From contig JAFGVU010000086.1 of NCBI GenBank assembly GCA_016937855.1, forward strand, positions 1-50,870: a stretch of DNA of 50,870 nt, in the 5' to 3' direction. The notes beneath the pieces are model-generated. The model worked only from the letters and a program-made list of their open reading frames with translations. It had not been told where the DNA came from and made no database searches. This document shows, piece after piece, positions 35,070 through 44,698 of this stretch; positions within the stretch are counted from its first letter, which is position 1, and the number at the start of each line of letters is the position of its first letter. A program made the position numbers and the translations under genes. The DNA is from Bacteroidales bacterium (lineage in GTDB: Bacteria; Bacteroidota; Bacteroidia; Bacteroidales; ML635J-15).

Positions 35070-37748
35070 ATGAAAAAATACATTTTATTAATTGCATCCA
35101 TTTTTATTTCAGGAATTATTCTTGCCGGCACACAATATTACAGAGCATCATATCGTGACGATCCAACAACTACGATAGTTATTGGTTGGTGTGATAACGG
35201 AACATCAACAAACGCAACTGTTTATTACGGAACCGAAGATTATAGTACTGTTTGGAGCGCATACCCAATGACACATACAGTTGACAGAACAGTTAGTCAT
35301 CGTGGAAAAACAAATCGTTTTGCAAGATTAACAGGTTTAACTCCAAATACTGTTTATTATTTTGTAATTAAAGACGATCAGGGCACAAGTTCACGTATGT
35401 CTTTTAAAACTCTTCCAGACGACCCCAATATTCCTATTATGTTTATAAATGGAGGTGATACAAGAACAGGAGCATCCGGTTTTGAGTTTGAGACAGATTT
35501 ATGTGTACCTCGTCGTCAAAAAGGATTCGATTTGGTTGCTAAAATTCGTCCTGATTTTGTGGCATTTTCCGGTGATTATATTTTTGCCGAAAATTTCCTT
35601 GTCGGTGGTGATCAATTATGGAGCAACTGGCTCTCTGATTGGCAAAGGACTATTGGAGGTCCTGAAACAAAAGGACGCTTAATCCCGATTGTTGGAGTTT
35701 ATGGAAATCATGAAGATAATGGCGATCTTTACAATTTGTTCGACATACCTAACAGCAGTAATTATTACTCTTTTAGCGCAGGTAAACTATTTAGATTCTA
35801 TTGCCTTAACACGGATTTAGAATGTGATCAAACTCAGCTCGATTGGTTTACAAACGATTTAGACACATATACAGATAACGAAAACGAACCCTATTGGAAA
35901 TTTATTCAATATCACATTCCTCTTGCACCTCATGGTGAGTATAGTGTGTTACCTAGCTTAATTAACTGTTGGGCCACATTATTTGCCGATCATAATATCA
36001 GACTTAGTATGGATGGGCACTCGCATGTTATGAAAATAACAAATCCAATTTCTCCGGGCTCAGGTGCTGGTAGCGACAACGGATTTATTACTGATAATGA
36101 AACCGGGTGTGTTTACATTGGCGAAGGAAGCTGGGGGGCACCGATGAGAAATGTTTATACTGACGCAGGTGGAAAAGCATATAATTGGACTTATGATCAA
36201 GGAAAATTCCCTGGTTTCAATATTATTACAGTCCATAAACAAAAGTATGAGATTAGATCAGTTAATTTCGACAACACAAATCTGGCAAGTGTTCAGCAAG
36301 TTTCTCAAGACGATCCAGTGGGAACAATCCCGAGTGGTCTTGACTTATGGGTTATGAGTGGCAATAATGTTTTTACACTTTATAATAATGCTTTTGTTTT
36401 TAGTGATGATGCGAAACTTGTACAACTTTATACAAGTTCAGGAAGTTTAGTGCCAAACTTTTCTGCAACTACATATAATTACGAAGTTGAATTAGCTCCT
36501 GGAACAACAACAGTTCCCACAACCTTTGCTGTTCCAAATCATGCGGGAGCAACAGTGCAAATAACCAATGCTCAGAACACAACAGGAAGCGAATCAGAAA
36601 GAACAACTACAATTCTTGTAACAGCAGAAAACCAAACAAATACACAGGAATACACCATAGTTTTCTCAACACAAATTGCAGCAGATGCTACTCTATCTAA
36701 CTTAACAACAAGTCTAGGAGAATTAGCTCCATCATTTAGCCCAACAACTTATAATTACACTGTCGATTTGCCATCTGGTACAACAACAATACCTACTGTT
36801 ACTGCAACACCAAATGATCCTAGTGCTAATGTTCAAACTAACCAAGCTGCATCAACAGACGGAACAGCAACTGTGGTTGTAACATCTGCAGATTTAAGTC
36901 AAACAAATACATACACTGTCGATTTTGTAGTAGCCGCAGCTGATGCAAAAATGATTACTTCTTTTTCTGTTCCCGGCGAAATTCAAGCTGCAACAATAAA
37001 TCAAGCAGAATTTACAATAGTCTTACACATGTCAACCGGTACAAATGTTACAAATCTAATTCCCACAATAACTTATATCGGGCAATCAATTTCTCCATTA
37101 TCAGGAGTTGCACAAGATTTTACAAATCCTGTAACATACACTGTAACAGCTGCGGATTTAAGCACAGTTGAGTATTCTGTTTCTGTAAGTTTTGAAGATG
37201 TTATCTCTAACAACGCAAACCTAGCTAGCTTATCTGTTTCTCCGGAAGAGCTTACTCCTACATTTAATGCAGATGTACTTCATTATGATGTTACATTAGA
37301 CGTTGGAACAGAAAATGTCAACATTTTGGCTACTGCTGCTGACCCAAATGCCGAAGTTAAGATTTTTCCACCTTTCGACTTAATGGGTAGCACTGCTCAA
37401 AGAACAGGAAATGTAATCGTTATCGCACAAGATGAAACAACAAATAAAATTTATTCAATTGTTTTCAATGGAGCAAATAGTATAACTAGCGAAAAATCAT
37501 CAGGAAAATACTCATCAGTTTATCCAAATCCTGTAACAAATGAAATTAATATTGCAATCAACGAACAATTTGGAGATTGTAAAATTAAAATTCACAATGG
37601 ATTTGGTCAAAACATCTATGAGAAAGAAGTTTCAAAAGGTCAGGAAGAAATCAAATTTGATTTATCATCTTATCCTTCCGGAACTTACTTTGTTGTAATT
37701 ATAAACAATGAAAAATCAGATTTACATAGAATTATTAAAATAAAATAA
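35070..37748 (+). CDS. Secreted purple-acid-type metallophosphoesterase with cadherin-like repeats, T9SS cargo
   Basis: Surface phosphatase, 892 aa. The signal peptide ends at about residue 20. A purple-acid-phosphatase-type fibronectin domain (~22-115) precedes a calcineurin-like catalytic domain with GGDTR (128-132), SGDYIF (167-172), GNHED (212-216), YHIPLAPHG and DGHSH (315-319). It keeps the final GHxH that its paralogue at 10350 has altered. Three cadherin-like beta-sandwich modules (NLTTSLGELAPSFSPTTYNY is one) and one DUF5018-like module lie at ~450-800. A type A T9SS domain (VYPNPVTNEI) ends it. It starts 19 bp after the porin gene and 1 bp before the PhoD gene, so it is part of the Pho-box operon. 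Confidence 0.87.
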   Translation: MKKYILLIASIFISGIILAGTQYYRASYRDDPTTTIVIGWCDNGTSTNATVYYGTEDYSTVWSAYPMTHTVDRTVSHRGKTNRFARLTGLTPNTVYYFVIKDDQGTSSRMSFKTLPDDPNIPIMFINGGDTRTGASGFEFETDLCVPRRQKGFDLVAKIRPDFVAFSGDYIFAENFLVGGDQLWSNWLSDWQRTIGGPETKGRLIPIVGVYGNHEDNGDLYNLFDIPNSSNYYSFSAGKLFRFYCLNTDLECDQTQLDWFTNDLDTYTDNENEPYWKFIQYHIPLAPHGEYSVLPSLINCWATLFADHNIRLSMDGHSHVMKITNPISPGSGAGSDNGFITDNETGCVYIGEGSWGAPMRNVYTDAGGKAYNWTYDQGKFPGFNIITVHKQKYEIRSVNFDNTNLASVQQVSQDDPVGTIPSGLDLWVMSGNNVFTLYNNAFVFSDDAKLVQLYTSSGSLVPNFSATTYNYEVELAPGTTTVPTTFAVPNHAGATVQITNAQNTTGSESERTTTILVTAENQTNTQEYTIVFSTQIAADATLSNLTTSLGELAPSFSPTTYNYTVDLPSGTTTIPTVTATPNDPSANVQTNQAASTDGTATVVVTSADLSQTNTYTVDFVVAAADAKMITSFSVPGEIQAATINQAEFTIVLHMSTGTNVTNLIPTITYIGQSISPLSGVAQDFTNPVTYTVTAADLSTVEYSVSVSFEDVISNNANLASLSVSPEELTPTFNADVLHYDVTLDVGTENVNILATAADPNAEVKIFPPFDLMGSTAQRTGNVIVIAQDETTNKIYSIVFNGANSITSEKSSGKYSSVYPNPVTNEINIAINEQFGDCKIKIHNGFGQNIYEKEVSKGQEEIKFDLSSYPSGTYFVVIINNEKSDLHRIIKIK

Positions 37749-37749
37749 A

Positions 37750-39645
37750 ATGAAAATCACATTTGTCATAAGCCTTTTGCTTATCAGTATTTCGACACTA
37801 CTTGCTCAGCCATTAACCTCACAGTGTGGCAGACTTGAAAGCACTTTTGACCCCGATTTTGCTCCATTTTACCATGGCGTTGCTTCGGGTGATGCTCTTA
37901 GCGACAGAGTAATAATATGGACAAGAGTAACACCGGTTAATTATACTGAAAGCATTGATGTTGAGTGGTTTATGGCAGAGGATTCTCTTTTTGAGAATAT
38001 AGTTACTCAAGGAACCTTTACCACAGTTGAAGATATCGATTGGACAGTTAAAGTCGATGTAACCGGTTTAGAACCCGACACTTGGTATTTCTACTATTTT
38101 CGAGCCTTGGATTTAAACTCAATAATTGGTCGAACCAAAACAACCCCGGTTGGAGACACTGATAGTTTAAGGATTGCAACAATATCCGGCTCAAATTACA
38201 ACAACGGCTATTATAATGTATGTCATCAAATTGCAGTTCGTAATGATGTTGATTATATTCTGCATACGGGCGATTATATTTATGAATATGGCACCGACGA
38301 GTATGGTAATCACTCAGAGAGATCTCTACAACCGGGACATGAAGTTACAACTCTGTCAGATTACAGAATGCGATATTCACATTATCGTCTCGACCCCGAT
38401 TTAAGATACTCGCATCAGCAATTTGGATGGTATATTATTTATGATGACCACGAAACTGCAAATAACTCCTGGAAAGATGGAGCTGAAAATCATGATAGCG
38501 GTTCTGAGGGTGACTGGCAAACACGTAAGGAAAATGCCTTACAAGCTTATTTTGAATGGATACCAATGCGAGAAATTAATGATCCTGAACATCCCGAAAA
38601 TAAAATACACCATACTGTTACTTTCGGTGATCTTGCAGCTTCAATAATGTTAGACACCCGACTCGAAGCTCGCGACGAACAAGGAGGCTTAGCAAACGAT
38701 AACAATCAAAAGCGATTGTTAGGCGATGCTCAATTCGATTGGTTAAAAATGGAATTATATAATTACGAATACACAACACCTATTAAATGGAAACTTATCA
38801 CACAACAAGTTATGATGGCTCCATTAAAAGTTGCAGGAATAGTTGTTAACAACGATCAGTGGGATGGATATCAATTTGAACGCCAACGTGTGCTAGATTG
38901 GATTTATGGAATGTCGATTAAAAACACTGTTGTTCTTACCGGCGACATACACACATCCTGGGCAAACGATGTTCCAAATCCTACAATTGGCGAATATGGT
39001 AGCAACGGGCAAGGTAGTGGAACTGTAGAATTTGTAACTCCATCTGTTACCAGCCCAAGTACAAATAGTTTTTTTGGTGGTATTGGATCGGGAGCTATTC
39101 AACTTGCAAATCCACACATGAAATGGGTTAACTTAGATGCAAGAGGATATTATATTTTAGATGTTAATAAAACAAGATGTCAAGCAGATTGGTATTTTAT
39201 TAATAATATAAACGACAGGAATTATGTTGAGTCATGGGCGGCATCATGGTATGTAAACGATCAGGAGAGCTTTTTACGCCAAGCCTCTATTCCTTCTATT
39301 AGAATGACACCAAACCCCGGACTTGCACCTGAATATCCAAACCAACTTGTAGAAGTAAATCAACTTTATTCAGACATTACTAACGAATTGGTAATTATTG
39401 GAGCATACCCAAATCCTGTTGAAGATAAAGTTTTTATTCAGTTTTTCATAAAAGATAGTCAAGAGATAAAATTAAATTTTACAAATAATTTAGGACAAAT
39501 AATGTTCTCAAAAACTTTTGTTTCTAAATGCTCAGATCTTAACTATTACGAATTAGACCTAAGCAATTATTCATCCGGTAATTACTTTGTAACAATAACC
39601 ACAGAATCAGGACTTTCAAAAACAAAACAAATAATAAAAAAATAA
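37750..39645 (+). CDS. Secreted PhoD-like phosphodiesterase/alkaline phosphatase, T9SS cargo
   Basis: PhoD-family enzyme in the porin operon. Sec signal peptide to LLAQ (20), no twin Arg. The PhoD N-domain (FAPFYHGVASGDA, VIIWTRVTP) precedes a metallophosphatase core: HTGDYIYEYG (172-181), YDDHETANNSW (231-241) and LTGDIHTSW. The DDHE..NN segment is canonical, unlike the paralogue at 21686, but the SCQ site is again changed, to SGSNY (146-150). A type A T9SS domain (AYPNPVEDKVF) directs it to the surface. One bp separates it from each neighbouring gene, an extremely compact operon. It should complement the metallophosphoesterase by covering other phosphate esters. Confidence 0.87.
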   Translation: MKITFVISLLLISISTLLAQPLTSQCGRLESTFDPDFAPFYHGVASGDALSDRVIIWTRVTPVNYTESIDVEWFMAEDSLFENIVTQGTFTTVEDIDWTVKVDVTGLEPDTWYFYYFRALDLNSIIGRTKTTPVGDTDSLRIATISGSNYNNGYYNVCHQIAVRNDVDYILHTGDYIYEYGTDEYGNHSERSLQPGHEVTTLSDYRMRYSHYRLDPDLRYSHQQFGWYIIYDDHETANNSWKDGAENHDSGSEGDWQTRKENALQAYFEWIPMREINDPEHPENKIHHTVTFGDLAASIMLDTRLEARDEQGGLANDNNQKRLLGDAQFDWLKMELYNYEYTTPIKWKLITQQVMMAPLKVAGIVVNNDQWDGYQFERQRVLDWIYGMSIKNTVVLTGDIHTSWANDVPNPTIGEYGSNGQGSGTVEFVTPSVTSPSTNSFFGGIGSGAIQLANPHMKWVNLDARGYYILDVNKTRCQADWYFINNINDRNYVESWAASWYVNDQESFLRQASIPSIRMTPNPGLAPEYPNQLVEVNQLYSDITNELVIIGAYPNPVEDKVFIQFFIKDSQEIKLNFTNNLGQIMFSKTFVSKCSDLNYYELDLSNYSSGNYFVTITTESGLSKTKQIIKK

Positions 39646-39646
39646 C

Positions 39647-41842
39647 ATGAAAAGTATTAGTATTTTCATTTTCGCAGTAATATTTACAATAACTGCTTAT
39701 GCTCAACATTTTAGCATCGATCCGTCAAACGGCTGCGGAAGTGCCGAAGTAAGTTTTACCAATCTACATCCTAGCGAAGGTTATACCCCACAAATGTTTA
39801 TAACAACAGGTTTTAATTACCAATGGGATTTTGGGAACGGAAACACATCAACTTCTGAAAACCCTGCACCAGAAATGTTTGATGGCCCCGGAGAATACCA
39901 AATACAATACACAGTAACTATCGACACAATTGGCTTCGAACTCAGCAAAATCGTTTTGGATGGTTATCTTGGCTGCACGGACCCGGAAGTTTTAGGAATT
40001 GGCGGTGATGTAGATGTATATATTGAATTGTATGATAACAATAGCAATTTATTAATTAGCACCGAAGACGACGCTGATAGCTATCAGGTTGATCCCGAAG
40101 AAAACAATCAACTCGAGTTTTCTCTGGGCTCATTAAATATTGGTTCTTCAATTCCTTTATGGCTAAAAATCATGGATAGTGACTCGGCTGACGCGGATGA
40201 CAATTGCATTGATGATGGAGAAGGTGATGGAACAATGATTGCTATTCAATTACCACCAAATAATGCCGATGGTTTTTTTGAAACAACAAAAGTTATTGAA
40301 ACAACAACTCCAAATGGTGATTTGACCATTACAGCATACTTCAACAAACCTGTATTAATCTTGTCACAAACACTAACAGTCGATGTTTTTCCTCTTCCCG
40401 GAGCACCATCGGTGGACAATCAAAATCTTAATCTTTGTGTAGGCTCTGAAATGCCGGTAATCGAAGCCAGTGGAGATAATATTGAGTGGTATGACGATGA
40501 AGAATTAGCAAATTTAATACATTCTGGGAACGACTTTACCCCAAACTTAGAGACTGAAGACAGCATTTATACTTTTTATGTAACACAAACCGACAATATA
40601 AACTCCTGTACTAGCGCAGCGACTGTAGTGACAATAGATTACGGCACAATGGCTTCGCCAACAATGGAAAACTATGCTTCTAGTTACTGCTATGGACAAA
40701 TAATGCCTGATTTTGTGGCTATTGGTGAAAACATAAATTGGTACTCTGACGAAAACCTAGAAAATTTAATAAATAGTGGCAACACATTAGAAGTTAGCAA
40801 TTACGATGTTGGTGAACATACATATTATTTTACACAATCAAATAGCGAACAAACTTGTGTTAGCGAAACTGCCGAATTATCTTTTACAGTTATTGATGCA
40901 ATACAAGCCAATATTACAAGTACTGATGTTTCATGTTTTGGTGGATCAGACGGAACCGCAAGTGTAGAAATAATTGCCGGAGATGAGCCATTTGCGTTTA
41001 ATTGGTCAGATGGTAGCACTAGTCAAAATTTAACAAACGCAGAAGCCGGAGATTATACTGTTACAATCAGAGACAATAACTTTTGCCTACTTGTGCTTGA
41101 TGCTGTTATTGGCAGTCCCAACGAATTAAACATAGTAACAACAGTAGAATCGGGTTTTTGTCCATATCACGAAGTTGGTAGAGTAACTGCAATTGTTACC
41201 GGTGGTACTGGAAATTATTCTTACCAATGGTCTAACGGCTCACAAGATGACTTTGCAGATACATTAACTGAAACATTTTACACTCTAACTGTAACAGATG
41301 AAAACTCGTGTCAAAAAACTGCCGAAGTTGAGATTGAACAAACAGAAGATTTTGTTATCAGTAAAATAATTACAAAAGCTTCATGTCCCGACAACAGCGA
41401 TGGTGTTATTTCCATAAGCACAACAGGTGGAACAGCTCCTTATGAATTTTATTGGGAAAATGGAGTTACAGATACTATTGTTGAGAATTTATCAGCTGGA
41501 ACTTATTCAATAACAATAACCGACTTCAAAGGATGTACACATACCGAAAACATAGATATTGACAACACATACAGTATATGTCTAGTGCCGGCAAGCGTTT
41601 TAACTCCAAATAACGATGGCAAAAATGACTATTGGAAAATTATGTTTATCGAAATGCACCCGCAAGCTGAGGTATTTGTTTATTCGAGAGCAGGACAGTT
41701 AGTTTTTAATTCAACAGGATACAATTCTGATTGGGATGGAACAAATAACGGCAAAGTATTACCAACCGGATCATATTTGTACATCATAGATTTAAAGGAC
41801 AATTCCGATCCAATGAGAGGCTATATTGATATTATCAGATAA
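39647..41842 (+). CDS. SprB-repeat/PKD surface protein with type B T9SS (CHU_C) domain
   Basis: A 731-aa exported protein, signal peptide to AYAQ (~20). A PKD-like segment (~35-110; YQWDFGNGNTSTSENP) comes first, then two Ig-like Cys modules (~250-420; CVGSEMPVIEASGDNIEWYD) and three SprB-type repeats (~425-640; SCFGGSDGTASVEI, FAFNWSDGSTSQNL). The end is the gliding-motility-associated C-terminal domain: VLTPNNDGKNDYWKI, YSRAGQLVFNS, LPTGSYLYII. That type B signal generally works with a neighbouring PorP/SprF protein, and one follows 3 bp downstream. Placed behind three phosphate-uptake genes, it may anchor the phosphatases or bind particulate organic phosphorus, which is inference. Confidence 0.8.
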   Translation: MKSISIFIFAVIFTITAYAQHFSIDPSNGCGSAEVSFTNLHPSEGYTPQMFITTGFNYQWDFGNGNTSTSENPAPEMFDGPGEYQIQYTVTIDTIGFELSKIVLDGYLGCTDPEVLGIGGDVDVYIELYDNNSNLLISTEDDADSYQVDPEENNQLEFSLGSLNIGSSIPLWLKIMDSDSADADDNCIDDGEGDGTMIAIQLPPNNADGFFETTKVIETTTPNGDLTITAYFNKPVLILSQTLTVDVFPLPGAPSVDNQNLNLCVGSEMPVIEASGDNIEWYDDEELANLIHSGNDFTPNLETEDSIYTFYVTQTDNINSCTSAATVVTIDYGTMASPTMENYASSYCYGQIMPDFVAIGENINWYSDENLENLINSGNTLEVSNYDVGEHTYYFTQSNSEQTCVSETAELSFTVIDAIQANITSTDVSCFGGSDGTASVEIIAGDEPFAFNWSDGSTSQNLTNAEAGDYTVTIRDNNFCLLVLDAVIGSPNELNIVTTVESGFCPYHEVGRVTAIVTGGTGNYSYQWSNGSQDDFADTLTETFYTLTVTDENSCQKTAEVEIEQTEDFVISKIITKASCPDNSDGVISISTTGGTAPYEFYWENGVTDTIVENLSAGTYSITITDFKGCTHTENIDIDNTYSICLVPASVLTPNNDGKNDYWKIMFIEMHPQAEVFVYSRAGQLVFNSTGYNSDWDGTNNGKVLPTGSYLYIIDLKDNSDPMRGYIDIIR

Positions 41843-41845
41843 AAA

Positions 41846-42754
41846 ATGAAAAACGAAATGAAAAAAATAATAGTAGTATTAAGTGTGATTCTGTTCGCAG
41901 TAAACCTATTTGCCCAAAACGAACCAGTTTTTAGCAATTATTTAACAGAAAAAACAATAATAAATCCGGCAGCTGCAGGTACAAACCCAAACACAAAAAT
42001 AAATCTATTAGCTAAAAATTACTTTTTGGGATTTGCCGAAAAAAATCCCGGAACTCAAGTACTTAGCTTAAGCACTAAAAAAGACTATTACGGCATTGGA
42101 TTAATCTTAAGCAACGATTATTTTGGCAATACTCGAAGCACTGTTTTTAATTTGGCTTACGCATATCACCTAAAACTCAATGATATCGGGTATGTTTCGA
42201 TATCGTTAGCTCCAAAATTTAGACAATTTGCACTCAATCAGTCCGAATATCAATATTTTGACAATGATGACCCCGCGATTAGTGGGACAACTGAAAGCAA
42301 AATAGTTTTTGATGCAGATTTTGGGGCTGCTATTTATTCTGATTCATATTATGCTGCTATAGGCGTAAAAAACCTATTAGAGCCAAATGTTAGCTTAGGA
42401 GGAAACACATCTGAGGAAAACAAAATACTTCGAGTTTTTAATCTTAATGCAGATTACAAATTTATGTTTAACGATGATTTTCATTTAGAACCTTCGCTTT
42501 ATTTTGCTTATTCGAGTGCCGATTTGTTTTATGACATTAATGCACGTGCAATAATTAAAAACCTAATATGGGCAGGAGCGTCTTACAAAAGCACGAAAAG
42601 TATTTCGGTAATGTTTGGTGTTATGTACAAAAATATACATTTTGGCTATGCTTACGATCATTCATTTGCAAAAATATCTAGTTTTAGCAATGGTTCGCAC
42701 GAAATTGTACTTGGTTATGAGTTTGTTAAACCGGAATCAAAGGCGAAAATGTAA
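41846..42754 (+). CDS. PorP/SprF family type IX secretion-associated outer-membrane protein
   Basis: Outer-membrane barrel protein of the PorP/SprF family, 302 aa. The signal peptide ends near LFAQ. The family opening NEPVFSNYLTEKTIINPAAAGT matches its conserved asparagine-proline-alanine-rich start. Repeating amphipathic strands follow, with a C-terminal HEIVLGYEF strand. Members export or anchor a partner carrying a type B T9SS domain, here the product of the preceding gene 3 bp away. A second in-frame ATG lies 12 bp downstream of the chosen start. This dedicated pair closes the Pho-box operon. Confidence 0.85.
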   Translation: MKNEMKKIIVVLSVILFAVNLFAQNEPVFSNYLTEKTIINPAAAGTNPNTKINLLAKNYFLGFAEKNPGTQVLSLSTKKDYYGIGLILSNDYFGNTRSTVFNLAYAYHLKLNDIGYVSISLAPKFRQFALNQSEYQYFDNDDPAISGTTESKIVFDADFGAAIYSDSYYAAIGVKNLLEPNVSLGGNTSEENKILRVFNLNADYKFMFNDDFHLEPSLYFAYSSADLFYDINARAIIKNLIWAGASYKSTKSISVMFGVMYKNIHFGYAYDHSFAKISSFSNGSHEIVLGYEFVKPESKAKM

Positions 42755-42787
42755 CAAATTAAAGTTCACTATAAAAAGATAGACAAT

Positions 42788-43996
42788 TTATCCTAACATA
42801 GTTCTAATCGACTCTGCTAAACGTTTTACTCCTTCTTCAATTTGTTCGTGAGTTGGGAACGAAAAGTTTAATCGCATAGTATTTATGCCACTACCATCGC
42901 AATGAAAAACTTTTCCGATAACAAAAGCTACATCTTTTTCTATTGCAATCTTAAACAATTCTTCGCTGTCCATACCCTCAGGTAAATATAAGAAAAGAAA
43001 TAATCCGCCTTCTGGCTCTGTCCATGTAATTTCTTTAGGCATATATTTTTTAAAACATGATAGCATCAAATCTCTTTTAATGCGATACATATCAATGGTT
43101 TTTTCAAGATTGAGCTTCAACATACCCTTTTCCATGTATTTTGCAACCGCCATTTGTAATATTGCCGGAGTACACAAATCGACAGCTTGTTTTGCGGTAA
43201 TAAACTTTTCGATTATTTTTTTGTGAGCCACCACCCATCCTATTCTAAAACCTGGAGCCAAAATCTTTGAAAAAGTCCCAAGAACTACAACTCGATCAGA
43301 CTTGTCGAGTTCAAACATCATTTTTTGTTCTTTTCCGTCAAATCTCAATTCACGATATGGACTATCTTCGATAACCAGCAAATTATATTTGTCTGCAATT
43401 GCTAAAAGCTCTAATCGTCGCGATTCAGGATAAGTAATTCCGGCAGGATTCTGAAAATCAGGGATTAGGTACAAAAACTTTGGCAAATCATCCTCTTGTT
43501 GCATTTTAGCGAGTGTATTTTCCAATTCAATAGGACACATACCTTCTTTATCAAACTTAATCCCAACAGGTATTCCTCCATAGGATCTAAAAGCAGATAA
43601 TCCACCGAGATATGATGGTAATCCACAAATAATTTTATCACCGGGATTGATAAATATTTTACCGGTTAAATCTAAACCTTGCTGTGAGGCGGTTGTAATC
43701 ATTATATTATTAATGCCTATCTCAACTCCTTGAGATTTATAGTGATTCACAAGTTGCTCACGCAACTCATTACAGCCTTCGGTTGTTCCGTACTGCAAGG
43801 CTTTTGTCCCTGCAGTTTCGAGAACCTCGTTCATACAAATTTTAATATCATCAACCGGAAATGACTTTTCGGCAGGTAATCCGCCGGCAAATGAAATAAT
43901 TTCAGGTTTTTGAGTAAGTTTTAAAATTTCACGAATAGCCGAACGCTTTGCAGCAGCCATATTCTTCGACAATAATGAATCTAAATTATCTAACAT
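42788..43996 (-). CDS. PLP-dependent aminotransferase, 2-aminoadipate/MocR-like class I/II
   Basis: Fold-type I aminotransferase, cytosolic, 402 aa. The N-terminal ISFAGGLPAEKSFP is typical of the 2-aminoadipate/alpha-aminotransferase (LysN-like) group. QNPAG (182-186), EDSPYREL (210-217) and the Schiff-base Lys244 in TFSKILAPGFRIGW are intact. No DNA-binding domain is fused, so it is an enzyme rather than a MocR regulator. The 82-bp gap upstream carries a -7 element and the terminator-like hairpin of recR. The exact amino acid pair is not resolvable. It is probably general metabolism, unrelated to phosphorus. Confidence 0.85.
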   Translation of the reverse strand: MLDNLDSLLSKNMAAAKRSAIREILKLTQKPEIISFAGGLPAEKSFPVDDIKICMNEVLETAGTKALQYGTTEGCNELREQLVNHYKSQGVEIGINNIMITTASQQGLDLTGKIFINPGDKIICGLPSYLGGLSAFRSYGGIPVGIKFDKEGMCPIELENTLAKMQQEDDLPKFLYLIPDFQNPAGITYPESRRLELLAIADKYNLLVIEDSPYRELRFDGKEQKMMFELDKSDRVVVLGTFSKILAPGFRIGWVVAHKKIIEKFITAKQAVDLCTPAILQMAVAKYMEKGMLKLNLEKTIDMYRIKRDLMLSCFKKYMPKEITWTEPEGGLFLFLYLPEGMDSEELFKIAIEKDVAFVIGKVFHCDGSGINTMRLNFSFPTHEQIEEGVKRLAESIRTMLG

Positions 43997-44016
43997 GTCT
44001 GTAATTTTTGGTTGAA

Positions 44017-44024
44017 CAAAATTA
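44017..44024 (-). promoter_or_regulatory. Candidate -7 element of the aminotransferase gene
   Basis: On the minus strand TAATTTTG matches TAnnTTTG and lies 20 bp before the ATG at 43996. No Pho-like repeat precedes it. Confidence 0.4.
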
Positions 44025-44034
44025 AAAAATATTC

Positions 44035-44064
44035 AAAACACATCACAATTTATTAATGTGTTTT
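44035..44064 (-). terminator. Hairpin with T-rich trail, probable recR terminator
   Basis: Perfect 9-bp arms (AAAACACAT 44035-44043; ATGTGTTTT 44056-44064) enclose a 12-nt loop. On the minus strand the stem ends in four T and is followed by GAATATTTTTT. It lies 14 bp beyond the recR stop, so Rho-independent termination of the recR transcript is likely. Confidence 0.45.
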
Positions 44065-44078
44065 ACAATATTTATTGA

Positions 44079-44693
44079 TTATACTGCAAAAGGTTTACGA
44101 TTCAGAATTGATTGTCCTAGGGTTATTTCGTCAGTATATTGCAGCTCATCGCCTATTGCAACCCCTCTTGCCAGAATGCTTACAGAAACATTAGTATTAG
44201 CAATTTTTCGATTCAAATAAAAATTTGTAGTGTCCCCTTCCATTGTTGTGGGTAAGGCGAGAATTATTTCGGAAACATTACCAGTATTAATTCTCTCGAT
44301 TAGATTAGCAATGTTTAACTCTCCTGGACCAATCCCATCCATAGGGGAAATTATTCCTCCCAAAACATGATATAGCCCATTATATTGAGAAGTTGACTCA
44401 ATTGCCATCACGTCGTGAATTCCCTCAACTACACAAACCAAGGACTTGTCCCTAGAATTATCGGAACAGATTGCACAGACATCACTATCTGAAATATTAT
44501 TACAGATTTTACAAAACTGAGTTTCCTGCTTCATTTTAGAAATCGCTCTAACAAAATTTTCGACATCAGATTCGCTTTTTCTTAATAAGTATAAAGCAAA
44601 TCGAGTTGCAGTTTTTTTCCCTATTCCCGGCAAGCTCGAAAACTGTGAAATTGCATCATCCAAAAGCTTACTTGATCTTCCGCTGTAATTCAT
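44079..44693 (-). CDS. recR: Recombination mediator RecR
   Basis: DNA-repair protein that, with RecF and RecO, helps load RecA onto single-stranded DNA bound by SSB. At 204 aa it has the classic layout: helix-hairpin-helix [17 protein letters not shown] (21-37), the four-Cys zinc site CKIC...CAIC (61, 64, 73, 76), then a TOPRIM domain ([14 protein letters not shown] near 87, with Glu90, and YHVLGG) and a C-terminal Walker-like segment. It starts 5 bp after the esterase stop and is probably co-transcribed with it. Housekeeping gene, marking the edge of the phosphorus region. Confidence 0.95.
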   Translation of the reverse strand: MNYSGRSSKLLDDAISQFSSLPGIGKKTATRFALYLLRKSESDVENFVRAISKMKQETQFCKICNNISDSDVCAICSDNSRDKSLVCVVEGIHDVMAIESTSQYNGLYHVLGGIISPMDGIGPGELNIANLIERINTGNVSEIILALPTTMEGDTTNFYLNRKIANTNVSVSILARGVAIGDELQYTDEITLGQSILNRKPFAV

Positions 44694-44698
44694 CCTAA

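Noticed and set aside
36400-37480. Repetitive Thr-rich DNA as a possible repeat element or CRISPR
   Set aside because: The repeats are diverged cadherin-like protein modules in frame; there are no constant direct repeats with unique spacers.
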